A stretch of 64,000 bases of DNA, taken from positions 372,001-436,000 of the forward strand of contig NZ_NIWT01000007.1 in NCBI RefSeq assembly GCF_002236115.1, given 5' to 3'. The notes under the pieces were generated by a model. It was not told the DNA's origin. It ran no database searches and saw only the letters and a list, made by a program, of their open reading frames with translations. A program made the position numbers and the translations under genes. The stretch's first letter is position 1. Every line of letters begins with the position of its first letter. Below are positions 28,293 through 37,281 of this stretch, piece after piece. This DNA comes from Pseudomonas jessenii. GTDB lineage: Bacteria > Pseudomonadota > Gammaproteobacteria > Pseudomonadales > Pseudomonadaceae.

Positions 28293-28316
28293 ACGAGGAC
28301 CGTGAAAAAAAATTTA
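28293..28316 (-). promoter_or_regulatory. PvdS-dependent promoter (IS box) of pvdA
   Basis: Read leftward the bases are TAAAT, 16 bases, CGT, an exact match to the iron-starvation box used by the ECF sigma factor PvdS. The box begins just after the fpvI stop codon. Confidence 0.9.
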
Positions 28317-28327
28317 ACCGCGCAGGC

Positions 28328-28810
28328 TCACTGGGTGTCCCACTGTCGCATCCGTATACGGCAATGCTTCATGGCATTGACAATGTGCTTCTCGACCATT
28401 GCCCGGGAAATGCCCAGTTGCTCGGCAATTTGCGGATGGGACAGGCCTTCGATCTTGCGCAGCAGGAAACTCTCGCGGCACAACCTCGGCAACTCCGCCA
28501 GGGCACACTGGAGCATTTCCAGACGCTGGCCATGATCGAGCACGTTATGCGGCGAAGGGGTGAAATAGCGCTCTTCATTGTCGAGCACCTCAAGAGGTTC
28601 GGCCTGACGCAGGGTGTTGCGCCGATGGTCGTCGATAACCAGGTTGAGGGCGGTGCGATAAAGGAACGCCCGGGGCTGCTCGATCGGCGTATCACTGGAA
28701 CGCTCCAGGACCCGCAGATAAGCGTCATGCACCACATCTTCGGCCACCTGACGGTTGCCCAGCCTGGCGTTCAGGAAACACACCAGTTCGCGATAGTAGT
28801 TTTCCAACAT
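28328..28810 (-). CDS. fpvI: ECF sigma factor FpvI
   Basis: About 161 residues from MLENYYRELVCFL at 28810. The sigma region 2 (AEDVVHDAYLRVLE) and region 4 helix-turn-helix (LSHPQIAEQLGISRAMVEKH) are of the FecI type. The position between pvdA and pvdR is that of PAO1 fpvI, whose product drives fpvA transcription when ferripyoverdine binds the receptor. The upstream region has a Fur-like site and no PvdS box. The anti-sigma gene fpvR, adjacent in PAO1, is not here. Confidence 0.88.
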   Translation of the reverse strand: MLENYYRELVCFLNARLGNRQVAEDVVHDAYLRVLERSSDTPIEQPRAFLYRTALNLVIDDHRRNTLRQAEPLEVLDNEERYFTPSPHNVLDHGQRLEMLQCALAELPRLCRESFLLRKIEGLSHPQIAEQLGISRAMVEKHIVNAMKHCRIRMRQWDTQ

Positions 28811-28907
28811 GACTCCCGTCCGCACGGGGGGTGCGGTTTCTGTCCTTGAGCCCTTTGCGTGACCGTTGAAATAAGCAGTGGCACGATAATGGCAGTTCGA
28901 GTCGCGT

Positions 28908-28928
28908 AATTTATAGTAATTCTCATAT
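28908..28928 (-). promoter_or_regulatory. Fur-box-like site upstream of fpvI
   Basis: Read leftward, ATATGAGAATTACTATAAAT resembles the pseudomonad Fur site (GAGAAT-A-like half followed by an AT-rich inverted half). It lies about 100 bases before the fpvI start, so iron-loaded Fur probably represses fpvI. Confidence 0.6.
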
Positions 28929-28972
28929 AGATTTAAAGTACTGCTTCAACTTGCCTGGTATTTAGTCACGAA

Positions 28973-29075
28973 CCCTGTAGGAGCGAGCTTGCTCGCGAAG
29001 GCATCAAGGACAACGTGTTGACCCAGACGGCACGCGTTATCGTTGACGTCCATCGCGAGCAAGCTCGCTCCTACA
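28973..29075. repeat. REP inverted pair between divergent promoters
   Basis: Inverted REP copies sit between the Fur-like site of fpvI and the PvdS box of pvdR, in a 406-base divergent gap with no other gene. Confidence 0.92.
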
Positions 29076-29093
29076 TTAGTTTGTGTCAGCACC

Positions 29094-29117
29094 TAAATTC
29101 CCCGGCGCTTTCTACGT
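29094..29117 (+). promoter_or_regulatory. PvdS-dependent promoter (IS box) of pvdRT-opmQ
   Basis: An exact TAAAT-N16-CGT is placed 99 bases before the pvdR start. Confidence 0.9.
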
Positions 29118-29216
29118 TTACAGGACAGCTCCCCGTCCCTGTCCGGCCCTGCCGGCAGCGTTCAGCCATCGACCTGCTGCTGAACGACGGGCCGATTTCC
29201 TAGGCCGGAACCCTGC

Positions 29217-30389
29217 ATGAAACGTCCCCGACAGACCCGACGCGCCCTGCTTGCAGCATTTTGTCTGATCCCCGTGGTAGCCGTCGCCGCCTGGCAGTTC
29301 ATCCCGCCGGGCCGCGACGGGCTCGTCACCGTTCAGGTCAGCCGCACCGACATTGAAAGCAGCGTCACGGCATTGGGCACCCTGCAACCGCGGCGCTATG
29401 TCGACGTCGGCGCCCAGGCCTCCGGGCAGATCCACAAGATTCACGTGGAAGTCGGCGACGTGGTCAAGGAAGGCCAGTTGCTGGTGGAAATCGACCCGTC
29501 CACGCAACAGGCCAAACTCGATGCCGGGCGCTTCTCCATCGAAAACCTCAAGGCGCAGCTGCAGGAGCAGCGAGCGCAGCACGACTTGGCCCGGCAGAAA
29601 CACCAACGTCAACAGAACCTCGCCGCCGGCGGCGCCACCCGAGAAGAAGACGTGCAGACCGCCCAGGCCGAACTGCGCGCCACCCAGGCACGGGTCGACA
29701 TGTTCCAGGCGCAGATCCGCCAGGCCGAAGCCAGCCTGCGCAGCGATCAGGCGGAGCTCGGCTACACGCGGATTTATGCGCCGATGGCCGGCACCGTGGT
29801 GGCGCTGGATGCCCGGGTCGGCCAGACCCTCAACGCCCAGCAGCAAACGCCGCTGATCCTGCGAATCGCCAAGCTGTCGCCGATGACCGTGTGGGCCGAG
29901 GTCTCGGAGGCCGACATCGGCCACGTCAAACCCGGCATGCACGCCTGGTTCACCACCCTGAGCGGCGGCACCCGGCGCTGGACCAGCACCGTGCGGCAAA
30001 TCCTCCCCGTTCCGCCCAAGCCGCTGGACCAGACCAGCCAGGGCGGCGGCAGCCCCGCCAGCACCAGCAAAAGCGGGAGTGCCCGCGTGGTGCTGTACAC
30101 CGTATTGTTGGACGTCGACAACGCCGACAACGCCTTGATGGCGGAAATGACCACCCAGGTATTTTTCGTCGCCAATCAGGCGCAGAACGTTCTCACCGCG
30201 CCCATCGCCGCCCTGCAGGCAGGCCCGCAGACAGACCAGCAGACCGCGCAAGTGGTCGCCAGCAACGGCAGCATCGAGCAGCGCAACGTGCGCACCGGCA
30301 TCAGCGACCGCCTGCGGGTACAGATCCTCGATGGCCTGCAGGAAGGCGATCACCTGTTGATCGGCCCGGTCGACGGGAGTGGCGGCTGA
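29217..30389 (+). CDS. pvdR: PvdR, periplasmic adaptor of the pyoverdine pump
   Basis: The 390-residue MacA-like membrane fusion protein has an N-terminal anchor (about residues 8-28), a lipoyl domain (VDVGAQASGQIHKIHVEVGD), an alpha-hairpin with coiled-coil character at about 95-170, and a beta-barrel. PvdR connects PvdT to OpmQ for export and recycling of pyoverdine (established in P. aeruginosa and P. putida). The stop abuts the pvdT start. Confidence 0.94.
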   Translation: MKRPRQTRRALLAAFCLIPVVAVAAWQFIPPGRDGLVTVQVSRTDIESSVTALGTLQPRRYVDVGAQASGQIHKIHVEVGDVVKEGQLLVEIDPSTQQAKLDAGRFSIENLKAQLQEQRAQHDLARQKHQRQQNLAAGGATREEDVQTAQAELRATQARVDMFQAQIRQAEASLRSDQAELGYTRIYAPMAGTVVALDARVGQTLNAQQQTPLILRIAKLSPMTVWAEVSEADIGHVKPGMHAWFTTLSGGTRRWTSTVRQILPVPPKPLDQTSQGGGSPASTSKSGSARVVLYTVLLDVDNADNALMAEMTTQVFFVANQAQNVLTAPIAALQAGPQTDQQTAQVVASNGSIEQRNVRTGISDRLRVQILDGLQEGDHLLIGPVDGSGG

Positions 30390-32363
30390 ATGCACACGCC
30401 CCTGATCGACCTTTCGGACATCCGCAAAGCCTACGGCGGTGGCGACGCACCTGAAGTCCATGTGCTGCGCGGCATCGACCTGTCGATCCATGCCGGGGAG
30501 TTCGTGGCAATCGTCGGCGCTTCCGGCTCCGGCAAATCGACGCTGATGAACATCCTCGGCTGCCTCGACCGCCCGACCTCGGGCGAATACCGCTTCGCCG
30601 GGGAAAACGTCGCGGCGCTGGACAGTGACGAACTGGCCTGGCTGCGTCGTGAAGCCTTCGGTTTTGTGTTCCAGGGCTACCACCTGATTCCCTCCGGTTC
30701 GGCCCAGGAAAACGTCGAGATGCCGGCCATCTACGCAGGCACCCCAGCCGCTGAACGCCACGCCCGCGCCGCCGCCCTGCTCGACCGTCTCGGCCTGGCT
30801 TCGCGCACCGGCAACCGCCCCCATCAACTCTCCGGCGGGCAGCAGCAACGGGTGTCGATTGCCCGCGCATTGATGAATGGCGGCCACATCATCCTGGCTG
30901 ACGAACCCACCGGTGCCCTCGACAGCCACAGCGGCGCCGAGGTCATGGCCCTGCTCGACGAACTGGCCAGCCAGGGCCACGTGGTGATCCTCATCACCCA
31001 CGACCGCGAAGTGGCGGCCCGGGCCAAGCGCATCATTGAAATTCGCGACGGCGAGATCATCAGCGACAGCGCCCGGGACAATCCCACCGCGCAAAACTCT
31101 GCCAACCCCGGCGCCCTGCAAGCCGTCGATTTGCGCAAGCGCCTGAGCGAAGGCGCCGAAGCCACCGGCGCCTGGAAAGGCGAATTGGTCGATGCCGTGC
31201 ATGCGGCGTGGCGAGTGATGTGGATCAACAAGTTCCGCACCGCGCTGACCTTGCTCGGCATCATCATAGGCGTGGCCTCGGTGGTGGTGATGCTGGCCGT
31301 GGGCGAAGGCAGCAAGCGCCAGGTGATGGCGCAGATGGGCGCGTTCGGTTCCAACATCATTTACCTCAGCGGCTCGGCGCCCAACCCGCGCACGCCCATG
31401 GGCATCGTCACCCTCGATGAGGTCGCCGCGATTGCCAGCTTGCCCCAGGTGATGCGGATCATGCCGGTCAACGGCCAGGAGGCCGGGGTGCGCTTTGGCA
31501 ACCTTGATCACATGAGCTACGTCGGCGGCAACGACACCAACTTCCCGGCGATTTTCAACTGGCCGGTGGTCGAAGGCAGCTACTTCACCCACGCCGATGA
31601 ACAGAACGCCGCGGCGGTCGCGGTGATCGGACACAAGGTGCGGACCAAATTGCTCAAGGACGTGGCCAACCCGATCGGCCAGTACATCCTGATCGAAAAC
31701 GTCCCCTTCCAGGTGGTCGGCGTGCTCGCGGAAAAAGGCGCTAGCTCCGGCGACTCCGACAGCGACGACCGTATCGCCATCCCCTACTCCGCCGCGAGCG
31801 TGCGCCTTTTCGGCACCCACAATCCCGAGTACATCGCCATCGCCGCCGCCGACGCGCGCAAGGTCAAGGAAACCGAAAAAGCCATCGAGCAACTGATGCT
31901 GCGTCTGCACGACGGCAAGCGCGATTTCGAACTGACCAACAACGCGGCGATGATCCAGGCCGAGGCGCGCACGCAAAACACCCTGTCGCTGATGCTCGGC
32001 TCGATTGCGGCCATTTCGCTGCTGGTGGGCGGGATCGGCGTGATGAACATCATGCTCATGACGGTGCGCGAGCGGACTCGCGAGATCGGTATCCGCATGG
32101 CCACCGGTGCCCGCCAGCGCGACATCCTGCGCCAGTTCCTCACCGAAGCGGTGATGCTCTCGGTGGTGGGCGGCCTCACCGGGATTGCCCTGGCGCTGAT
32201 CGTCGGTGGCGTGCTGATTTTCAGCGAAGTCGCTGTCGCGTTCTCCCTGATAGCGGTGCTGGGTGCCTTCGGCTGCGCCCTGGTCACCGGTGTCGTTTTC
32301 GGCTACATGCCGGCCCGCAAGGCTGCCCGACTCGACCCGGTCACGGCCCTTACCAGTGAATGA
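30390..32363 (+). CDS. pvdT: PvdT, MacB-type ABC transporter of the pyoverdine pump
   Basis: The product is 657 residues. The N-terminal ATPase has Walker A GASGSGKST, signature LSGGQQQRVSIARAL and Walker B IILADEPTGALD. A MacB-type four-helix membrane part with a large periplasmic domain follows (first helix ALTLLGIIIGVASVVVMLAVG, last helices near the C-terminus). It powers secretion of newly made and recycled pyoverdine from the periplasm. Confidence 0.95.
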   Translation: MHTPLIDLSDIRKAYGGGDAPEVHVLRGIDLSIHAGEFVAIVGASGSGKSTLMNILGCLDRPTSGEYRFAGENVAALDSDELAWLRREAFGFVFQGYHLIPSGSAQENVEMPAIYAGTPAAERHARAAALLDRLGLASRTGNRPHQLSGGQQQRVSIARALMNGGHIILADEPTGALDSHSGAEVMALLDELASQGHVVILITHDREVAARAKRIIEIRDGEIISDSARDNPTAQNSANPGALQAVDLRKRLSEGAEATGAWKGELVDAVHAAWRVMWINKFRTALTLLGIIIGVASVVVMLAVGEGSKRQVMAQMGAFGSNIIYLSGSAPNPRTPMGIVTLDEVAAIASLPQVMRIMPVNGQEAGVRFGNLDHMSYVGGNDTNFPAIFNWPVVEGSYFTHADEQNAAAVAVIGHKVRTKLLKDVANPIGQYILIENVPFQVVGVLAEKGASSGDSDSDDRIAIPYSAASVRLFGTHNPEYIAIAAADARKVKETEKAIEQLMLRLHDGKRDFELTNNAAMIQAEARTQNTLSLMLGSIAAISLLVGGIGVMNIMLMTVRERTREIGIRMATGARQRDILRQFLTEAVMLSVVGGLTGIALALIVGGVLIFSEVAVAFSLIAVLGAFGCALVTGVVFGYMPARKAARLDPVTALTSE

Positions 32364-32370
32364 TCGATTG

Positions 32371-33765
32371 ATGAAGCCGCCACTCAGTGTGTTAACCCTG
32401 TGCCTGTTGCTCGGCGCCTGCGGCACCCCGCCACAGCGCCCCGACAGCGGCGTCCAGCCGCCGGCTGCCTGGCAATCCCGGCACACCGCAGGCGCTGTCC
32501 ATGACAACCAGCAATGGTGGAACCGCTTCGGCAGCCCGCAACTGGGTCGCCTGATCGAACAGGCGCGGCTCGGCAGTTACGACCTGGCCGCGGCCATCGC
32601 CAGAGTGCGCCAGGCCCAGGCCGACACGGTGATTGCCGGCGGCTCGCAACTGCCCGAAGTCAAGGCAGGGGTCAACGCTAATCGCCAGAAATTGCTGCGC
32701 GGCAGCGGCTACAGTCAGCTCGATGCCGACAGCGATAACGACGCCGTCGACTACTTCACGGCGAACCTGGTTGCCAGCTACGAAATCGATTTCTGGGGTG
32801 GCCAGCGGGCCAGCCGCGACAGCGCGCAATTCAGTCTCAAAGCCAGCGAGTTCGATCAGGCCACCGTGGAACTGACGTTGCTCAGCGGTGTGGCCAACGG
32901 TTACGCGCAAGCCTTGTCGTTGCAGGAGCAGAGCCGCATCGCCGAGTTGAATCTGGCCAATGCCCAAAGCGTGTTGAAACTGGTGCAGACCCGTTTCGAT
33001 TCGGGTTCGGCCACAGCCCTGGAACTGGCACAGCAAAAAAGCCTGGTGGCGGCGCAGCAACGCCAGCTGCCGCTGGTGCAGCAACAGGCCGAGGATGCAC
33101 GGATCAGCCTCGCCGCCCTGCTCGGCCGCCCGGTTCAGGCGCTGTCGCTGGGGCAGGAACGCTTCGATCAACTGACCTGGCCTGCGATTGACGCCGGGAT
33201 ACCCAGCCAGTTGCTCAGCCGCCGTCCGGACATTGCCCGGGCCGAGGCGCAACTGGCCGCGGCCCAGGCCGACGTCACCGTCGCCCGGGCCGCGATGCTG
33301 CCGACCGTGACCCTCACCGCCGAAATCGGCTCTGGTGCCGACCGGGCCGACGACATCCTGCGCAGCCCCTTCTACAACCTCACCGCCGGGCTGCTTGCGC
33401 CGGTGTTCAACAACGGCCGCCTCGGCGCCCAGCGCGACAAGGCCACGGCGCGTCAGCAAGAACTGCTGGAAACCTACCGCGGCGCGATCATCAACGGCTT
33501 CGCCGACGTCGAAAAAGCCCTCAACAGCATTCGCGGACTGGATGAACAGCGCGGGTGGCAGAGTGAAGAACTGAGCCAGGCGCAGACCGCCTTCAATATC
33601 GCGCAAAGCCGTTATCAGGCCGGGGCCGAGGATTTGCTGACGGTGCTGGAGACCCAGCGCACCTTGTACGCTGCGCAGGATTTGAACGTGCAGCTGCGGT
33701 TGTCGCGGATGCAGGCGAGTATTGCCCTGTACAAGGCTTTGGGTGGGGGGTGGCAGGTTCTTTAG
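32371..33765 (+). CDS. opmQ: OpmQ, outer-membrane channel of the pyoverdine pump
   Basis: The 464-residue TolC-type lipoprotein starts at 32371 (MKPPLSVLTLCLLLGAC), giving a lipobox LGAC and a seven-base gap after pvdT. It has two repeats of outer-membrane efflux domain, with an SRRPDIARAEAQLAAAQADV segment typical of NodT-like channels. It completes the PvdR-PvdT-OpmQ tripartite pump. A cluster of four REP copies follows. Confidence 0.94.
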   Translation: MKPPLSVLTLCLLLGACGTPPQRPDSGVQPPAAWQSRHTAGAVHDNQQWWNRFGSPQLGRLIEQARLGSYDLAAAIARVRQAQADTVIAGGSQLPEVKAGVNANRQKLLRGSGYSQLDADSDNDAVDYFTANLVASYEIDFWGGQRASRDSAQFSLKASEFDQATVELTLLSGVANGYAQALSLQEQSRIAELNLANAQSVLKLVQTRFDSGSATALELAQQKSLVAAQQRQLPLVQQQAEDARISLAALLGRPVQALSLGQERFDQLTWPAIDAGIPSQLLSRRPDIARAEAQLAAAQADVTVARAAMLPTVTLTAEIGSGADRADDILRSPFYNLTAGLLAPVFNNGRLGAQRDKATARQQELLETYRGAIINGFADVEKALNSIRGLDEQRGWQSEELSQAQTAFNIAQSRYQAGAEDLLTVLETQRTLYAAQDLNVQLRLSRMQASIALYKALGGGWQVL

Positions 33766-33785
33766 TCGTGGCGCCTGTCAGGACG

Positions 33786-34012
33786 CCATCGCGAGCAAGC
33801 TCGCTCCCACAGGTTATGCGTCGTGCCCGGATCATGCGGCAAATACAAAACCCTGTGGGAGCGGGCTTGCTCGCGAAGGGGCCGGCACATCCAACATCAA
33901 CATTGCCTGACAGGACGCCATCGCGAGCAAGCTCGCTCCCACATTTGACCCTGGTCGCACTCAAATTTTGTGGTCACTGAAGATCCCCTGTGGGAGCGAG
34001 CTTGCTCGCGAT
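33786..34012. repeat. cluster of four REP elements
   Basis: Four REP copies in alternating orientation start at about 33786, 33852, 33918 and 33987, evenly spaced by about 66-69 bases. They fill the gap between convergent opmQ and pvdP. One copy is the GCGGGCTTGC variant. Confidence 0.93.
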
Positions 34013-34029
34013 TGAACGATAACGCGGTA

Positions 34030-35649
34030 TCAAGCCTGGCTTTGTTTAGCCTTCAGATTGCGCGCATACCACGGCCGCTGCGGCACTTTGCGGAACAAAT
34101 CCTTCAGTTTCGTCTCGTCCTCGCCAAAGGTAATGCGCAACGCCAGCTTCATGGTTTCCGGGTCCATTTCCACTGACTTGCCGGCCTGCAACCCCGGTGT
34201 GGTGCTGCAACCGTGGGTGCTCGGGCCGAGCCAAGGGTCGTCGATCTCGACCCAGCGTCCCGGCGCGAACCATTGCACGCCGTTGACCTGCAGCCGACTG
34301 ACCTGCCCCGGATGAAAACGCTTGTGGGCGCGGAACCAGTCCTCCAGGCGATCGTCGATCCAGCCATGGAAATGCCAGAACACCGGGCTGACATGGGAAG
34401 AAAACGGGTCGCCGAGAAAGTCGTTTTCCGGTGCAAACCAGCGCGCGGAAAAGTCCGCCGGATCCCGGGCGAACGGCACCGGCTGACCGTTGGACGGATC
34501 ACGCGGCACCGAAGCCCAGCGCATGTGCAGCCAGTCGTGCAGGCCCAGTTCGACCTCCGAGCCGAACTGGCCGAGGGTCAGCGTCGACAGGTAACGCGGA
34601 TCGCGGTAGCGGGATTCCCAGACCTGGAAATTGCTGTGATACGTCTCGCCGGTCTTGATGTCGCTGACCCATTGCGTGTACTCGTCATCGTCCTCGGCCC
34701 GCCAGGTCGGCGGCAGCGCGGTACCATCGTGATTGTCGAAGTAACGCGCAAAGCCAAGCCGGTCCCGCGCCAGCTCCGGTTGCGGCAACGGGAAGTGCGT
34801 CCAGGACGGCAGGTCCTGCATCGAACGCGCGGTGCCGAGCATGTGCCGGTGCATGAAGAAAAAGTCCACGCCAGAACCGTTGCGATCCTTGCGCACACCT
34901 CGGGCATCGCGCTCCTGGTCCCGCGGTCCGGGTTGCCAGCCGAGCCCGCGCAAGGCGCCGCGCTGGTCTTCGGACAGCTTGTGCCACTTGTCCCGGGAGG
35001 CATGCCAGAGCTGGTGGAACAACCGGTGCTCCGGCGATACCAGCCAGGCGAGCAGGGTCGGATTGAGGCCGGCGCGCTCGCGAGCTTCAGGGAATACCCG
35101 TTTGACGGCGATGAAGCGATTGTCCTGGGCGGTCAGCATCAGTGGCCGATTCAGGTCCAGCACACGTCCACTGAGACTGCCGCTGCCAGCATTGCCGAAA
35201 CCGGCCCAGACCTCGTCCAGGGTCATGTCGAACTCGTAATCGCAACAGCCGCTGGCGCCCAGCAGACGCCAACCCAACTGCTTCGGGTTGGCCCCGGACA
35301 GATCGCCGAGCACTCGGTAACGGGGCGCTTCGGTGGAACGCAAACGCTCGGCGGTGTCGAGATAACCACTGACACCGCGCCCCTTGTGGCCGATGTCGAG
35401 GAACACTTCCAGGCCTTCGAGGGGCAAACCTTCGATACCGGCGTCACGACCTTCGAAACGAATCTGCCAGACCCCGCGCAAGGTATCCGCCAAGCGTTGG
35501 CCGGCAACATCCGCCACCTCGAACGAAGCTTCGCCGGGGGTGATCGTCGGGTCCGGCCTGGTCAGTTCGCGATGCCCGTAATACACCGCCGGCACGGCGG
35601 CACCGGTCAGCGCCAGACCCGCGAGGAACCATCGTCGAGAAATCGTCAT
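34030..35649 (-). CDS. pvdP: PvdP, tyrosinase-like pyoverdine maturation enzyme
   Basis: The 539-residue product (PAO1 PvdP 544) starts at 35649 with a Tat signal, ISRRWFLAGLALTGAA. The C-terminal tyrosinase-like copper domain shows the expected His clusters: FHQLWH, FFMHRHML, LHDWLHMRW and FWHFHGW. PvdP oxidises and cyclises the D-Tyr of ferribactin in the periplasm to begin chromophore formation. Its promoter has an exact PvdS box and is divergent from pvdMNO. Confidence 0.95.
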   Translation of the reverse strand: MTISRRWFLAGLALTGAAVPAVYYGHRELTRPDPTITPGEASFEVADVAGQRLADTLRGVWQIRFEGRDAGIEGLPLEGLEVFLDIGHKGRGVSGYLDTAERLRSTEAPRYRVLGDLSGANPKQLGWRLLGASGCCDYEFDMTLDEVWAGFGNAGSGSLSGRVLDLNRPLMLTAQDNRFIAVKRVFPEARERAGLNPTLLAWLVSPEHRLFHQLWHASRDKWHKLSEDQRGALRGLGWQPGPRDQERDARGVRKDRNGSGVDFFFMHRHMLGTARSMQDLPSWTHFPLPQPELARDRLGFARYFDNHDGTALPPTWRAEDDDEYTQWVSDIKTGETYHSNFQVWESRYRDPRYLSTLTLGQFGSEVELGLHDWLHMRWASVPRDPSNGQPVPFARDPADFSARWFAPENDFLGDPFSSHVSPVFWHFHGWIDDRLEDWFRAHKRFHPGQVSRLQVNGVQWFAPGRWVEIDDPWLGPSTHGCSTTPGLQAGKSVEMDPETMKLALRITFGEDETKLKDLFRKVPQRPWYARNLKAKQSQA

Positions 35650-35694
35650 TGCCCTACCTGTGTCAGCCATGGAGCAGGCTTTATCCAAGCTAGA

Positions 35695-35718
35695 ACGTTT
35701 GTTGCCCGCATAAATTTA
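35695..35718 (-). promoter_or_regulatory. PvdS-dependent promoter (IS box) of pvdP
   Basis: Read leftward, TAAAT-N16-CGT is exact. It ends 45 bases before the pvdP start and begins four bases from a REP element. Confidence 0.9.
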
Positions 35719-35721
35719 AAA

Positions 35722-35799
35722 GCATCGCGAGCAAGCTCGCTCCCACACTGGATCTATGTCGCACTGAAGATCCCTGTGGGAGCGAGCTTGCTCGCGATG
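35722..35799. repeat. REP pair between two divergent IS boxes
   Basis: Inverted REP copies occupy nearly all the space between the pvdP box (ends 35718) and the pvdM box (starts 35816), so they separate two opposed PvdS promoters. Confidence 0.92.
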
Positions 35800-35815
35800 A
35801 GGCCATCAGCCGCGC

Positions 35816-35839
35816 TAAATTTTCCGGTCAGCCACTCGT
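35816..35839 (+). promoter_or_regulatory. PvdS-dependent promoter (IS box) of pvdMNO
   Basis: An exact TAAAT-N16-CGT lies 62 bases before the pvdM start. Confidence 0.9.
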
Positions 35840-35901
35840 TCCCCCCAGATAGCAAAGGCCCCAGCGCCTGATCCGGGGCGGCGAACCTGACTGAGACGGC
35901 A

Positions 35902-37251
35902 ATGACAAAATTACGTTCGAAAAAGGCTCTTTTCATCGGCCTGCCGCTGGCCCTGGCGATCAGCGCGGGTGCAGGCTTCGCGGCCTGGGATCACTGGTTC
36001 AGGGACAACCCCGGCTACCCGGTCAAGGTGATGAAACAGGCCGAGCAACTGCAGGAACGCATCCTCTCGTTCGACAGCCACATCACCGTGCCCATGGATT
36101 TCGGCACCGCCGGCAACGAAGTCGACAAGGATGGTGAAGGCCAGTTCGACCTGGTCAAGACCGGTCGCGGGCGTCTGTCCGGGGCGGCGCTGACGATTTT
36201 CGGCTGGCCGGAGATCTGGAACGGTCCCAACGCGCCCCATCGCCCTACCGCCGGCTTCGTCGACGAAGCCCGCTTTGAGCAGGAAACCCGCTACAAGATC
36301 ATCAGCGCGATGGTGCGTGACTTCCCCAATCAAGTGGCCATCGCCTACACCCCCGACGACTTGCGCCGCCTGCACGGCGAAGGCAAGTTCGCGGTGTTCA
36401 TCAGCATGCTCAACGCCTACCCGCTGGGCAATGACCTCAATGCGCTGGACAAGTGGGCTGCGCGCGGCATGCGCATGTTCGGCTTCAGCTACGTGGGCAA
36501 CAACGCCTGGGCCGACTCGTCGCGGCCACTGCCGTTCTTCAACGATTCCCGGGATGCCTTGGGCGGGCTGTCGGACATCGGCAAGCAAGCGGTGCATCGC
36601 CTCAACGACCTGGGCGTGATCATCGATGTGTCGCAGATGTCGACCAAGGCCCTGGAGCAAGTGGCGCAACTGAGCCGCACGCCGATGGTCGCCTCCCACT
36701 CGGCACCGCGCGCCCTGGTGGACATCCCGCGCAACCTCAGTGACACGGAAATGCAATTGATCAAGCACAGCGGCGGCGTAGTGCAGGTCGTCGGTTTCCC
36801 CACCTATATCCGTCCGCTGAGCCAGGCCACCCAGGACAAACTCAACGCCCTGCGCGCCCGTTTCGACCTGCAACCGCTGCAAGGTCTGGAGATGGCATTG
36901 ATGCCCGGCGACCCGGTGATCACCGTCTGGCCCGAGCAGCGTTTCGGCGAGTACGCCAGCCAGCTCTATTCGATCCTCGACGAAGAACCCAAGGCCACCC
37001 TCAAGGATTACGGCGATGCAATCGACTACACAGTGAAAAAAATCGGCATCGACCACGTCGGCATCAGTTCCGACTTCAACGACGGCGGCGGCCTGGACGG
37101 TTGGAAAGACGTCAGCGAGGCCCGCAACGTGACCGCCGAACTGATCAGCCGCGGCTACAGCGACGCCGACATCGCCAAGCTCTGGGGCGGCAACTTCCTG
37201 CGGGTCTGGGACCAGGTGCAGAAGTCTTCCCGGCCTGTCGTAAAAAACTGA
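35902..37251 (+). CDS. pvdM: PvdM, dipeptidase-family pyoverdine maturation protein
   Basis: The 449-residue periplasmic protein has an N-terminal signal or anchor (about residues 8-28) and a renal-dipeptidase fold. Second-site residues are present (VASHSAPRAL, PRNLSD, GISSDFNDGGG). The usual HxD of the first metal site reads FDSHITV, and the bridging Glu position (family EG, here ISMLNAY) is not Glu, so ordinary dipeptidase chemistry is doubtful. PvdM is needed in P. fluorescens for ferribactin oxidation in the periplasm. It is first in pvdM-pvdN-pvdO, 30 bases before pvdN. Confidence 0.94.
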   Translation: MTKLRSKKALFIGLPLALAISAGAGFAAWDHWFRDNPGYPVKVMKQAEQLQERILSFDSHITVPMDFGTAGNEVDKDGEGQFDLVKTGRGRLSGAALTIFGWPEIWNGPNAPHRPTAGFVDEARFEQETRYKIISAMVRDFPNQVAIAYTPDDLRRLHGEGKFAVFISMLNAYPLGNDLNALDKWAARGMRMFGFSYVGNNAWADSSRPLPFFNDSRDALGGLSDIGKQAVHRLNDLGVIIDVSQMSTKALEQVAQLSRTPMVASHSAPRALVDIPRNLSDTEMQLIKHSGGVVQVVGFPTYIRPLSQATQDKLNALRARFDLQPLQGLEMALMPGDPVITVWPEQRFGEYASQLYSILDEEPKATLKDYGDAIDYTVKKIGIDHVGISSDFNDGGGLDGWKDVSEARNVTAELISRGYSDADIAKLWGGNFLRVWDQVQKSSRPVVKN

Positions 37252-37281
37252 TTTTTCCTTTTGCCAAAGCGAACCGAATCC

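Noticed and set aside
29118..32507. A 1129-codon open frame opposite pvdR and pvdT
   Set aside because: Antisense shadow spanning two real genes, with no domain and no start signal.
33786..34012. Regularly spaced repeats that could suggest a CRISPR array
   Set aside because: The repeats are palindromic REP elements in alternating orientation, the spacing is variable, and there are no cas genes.
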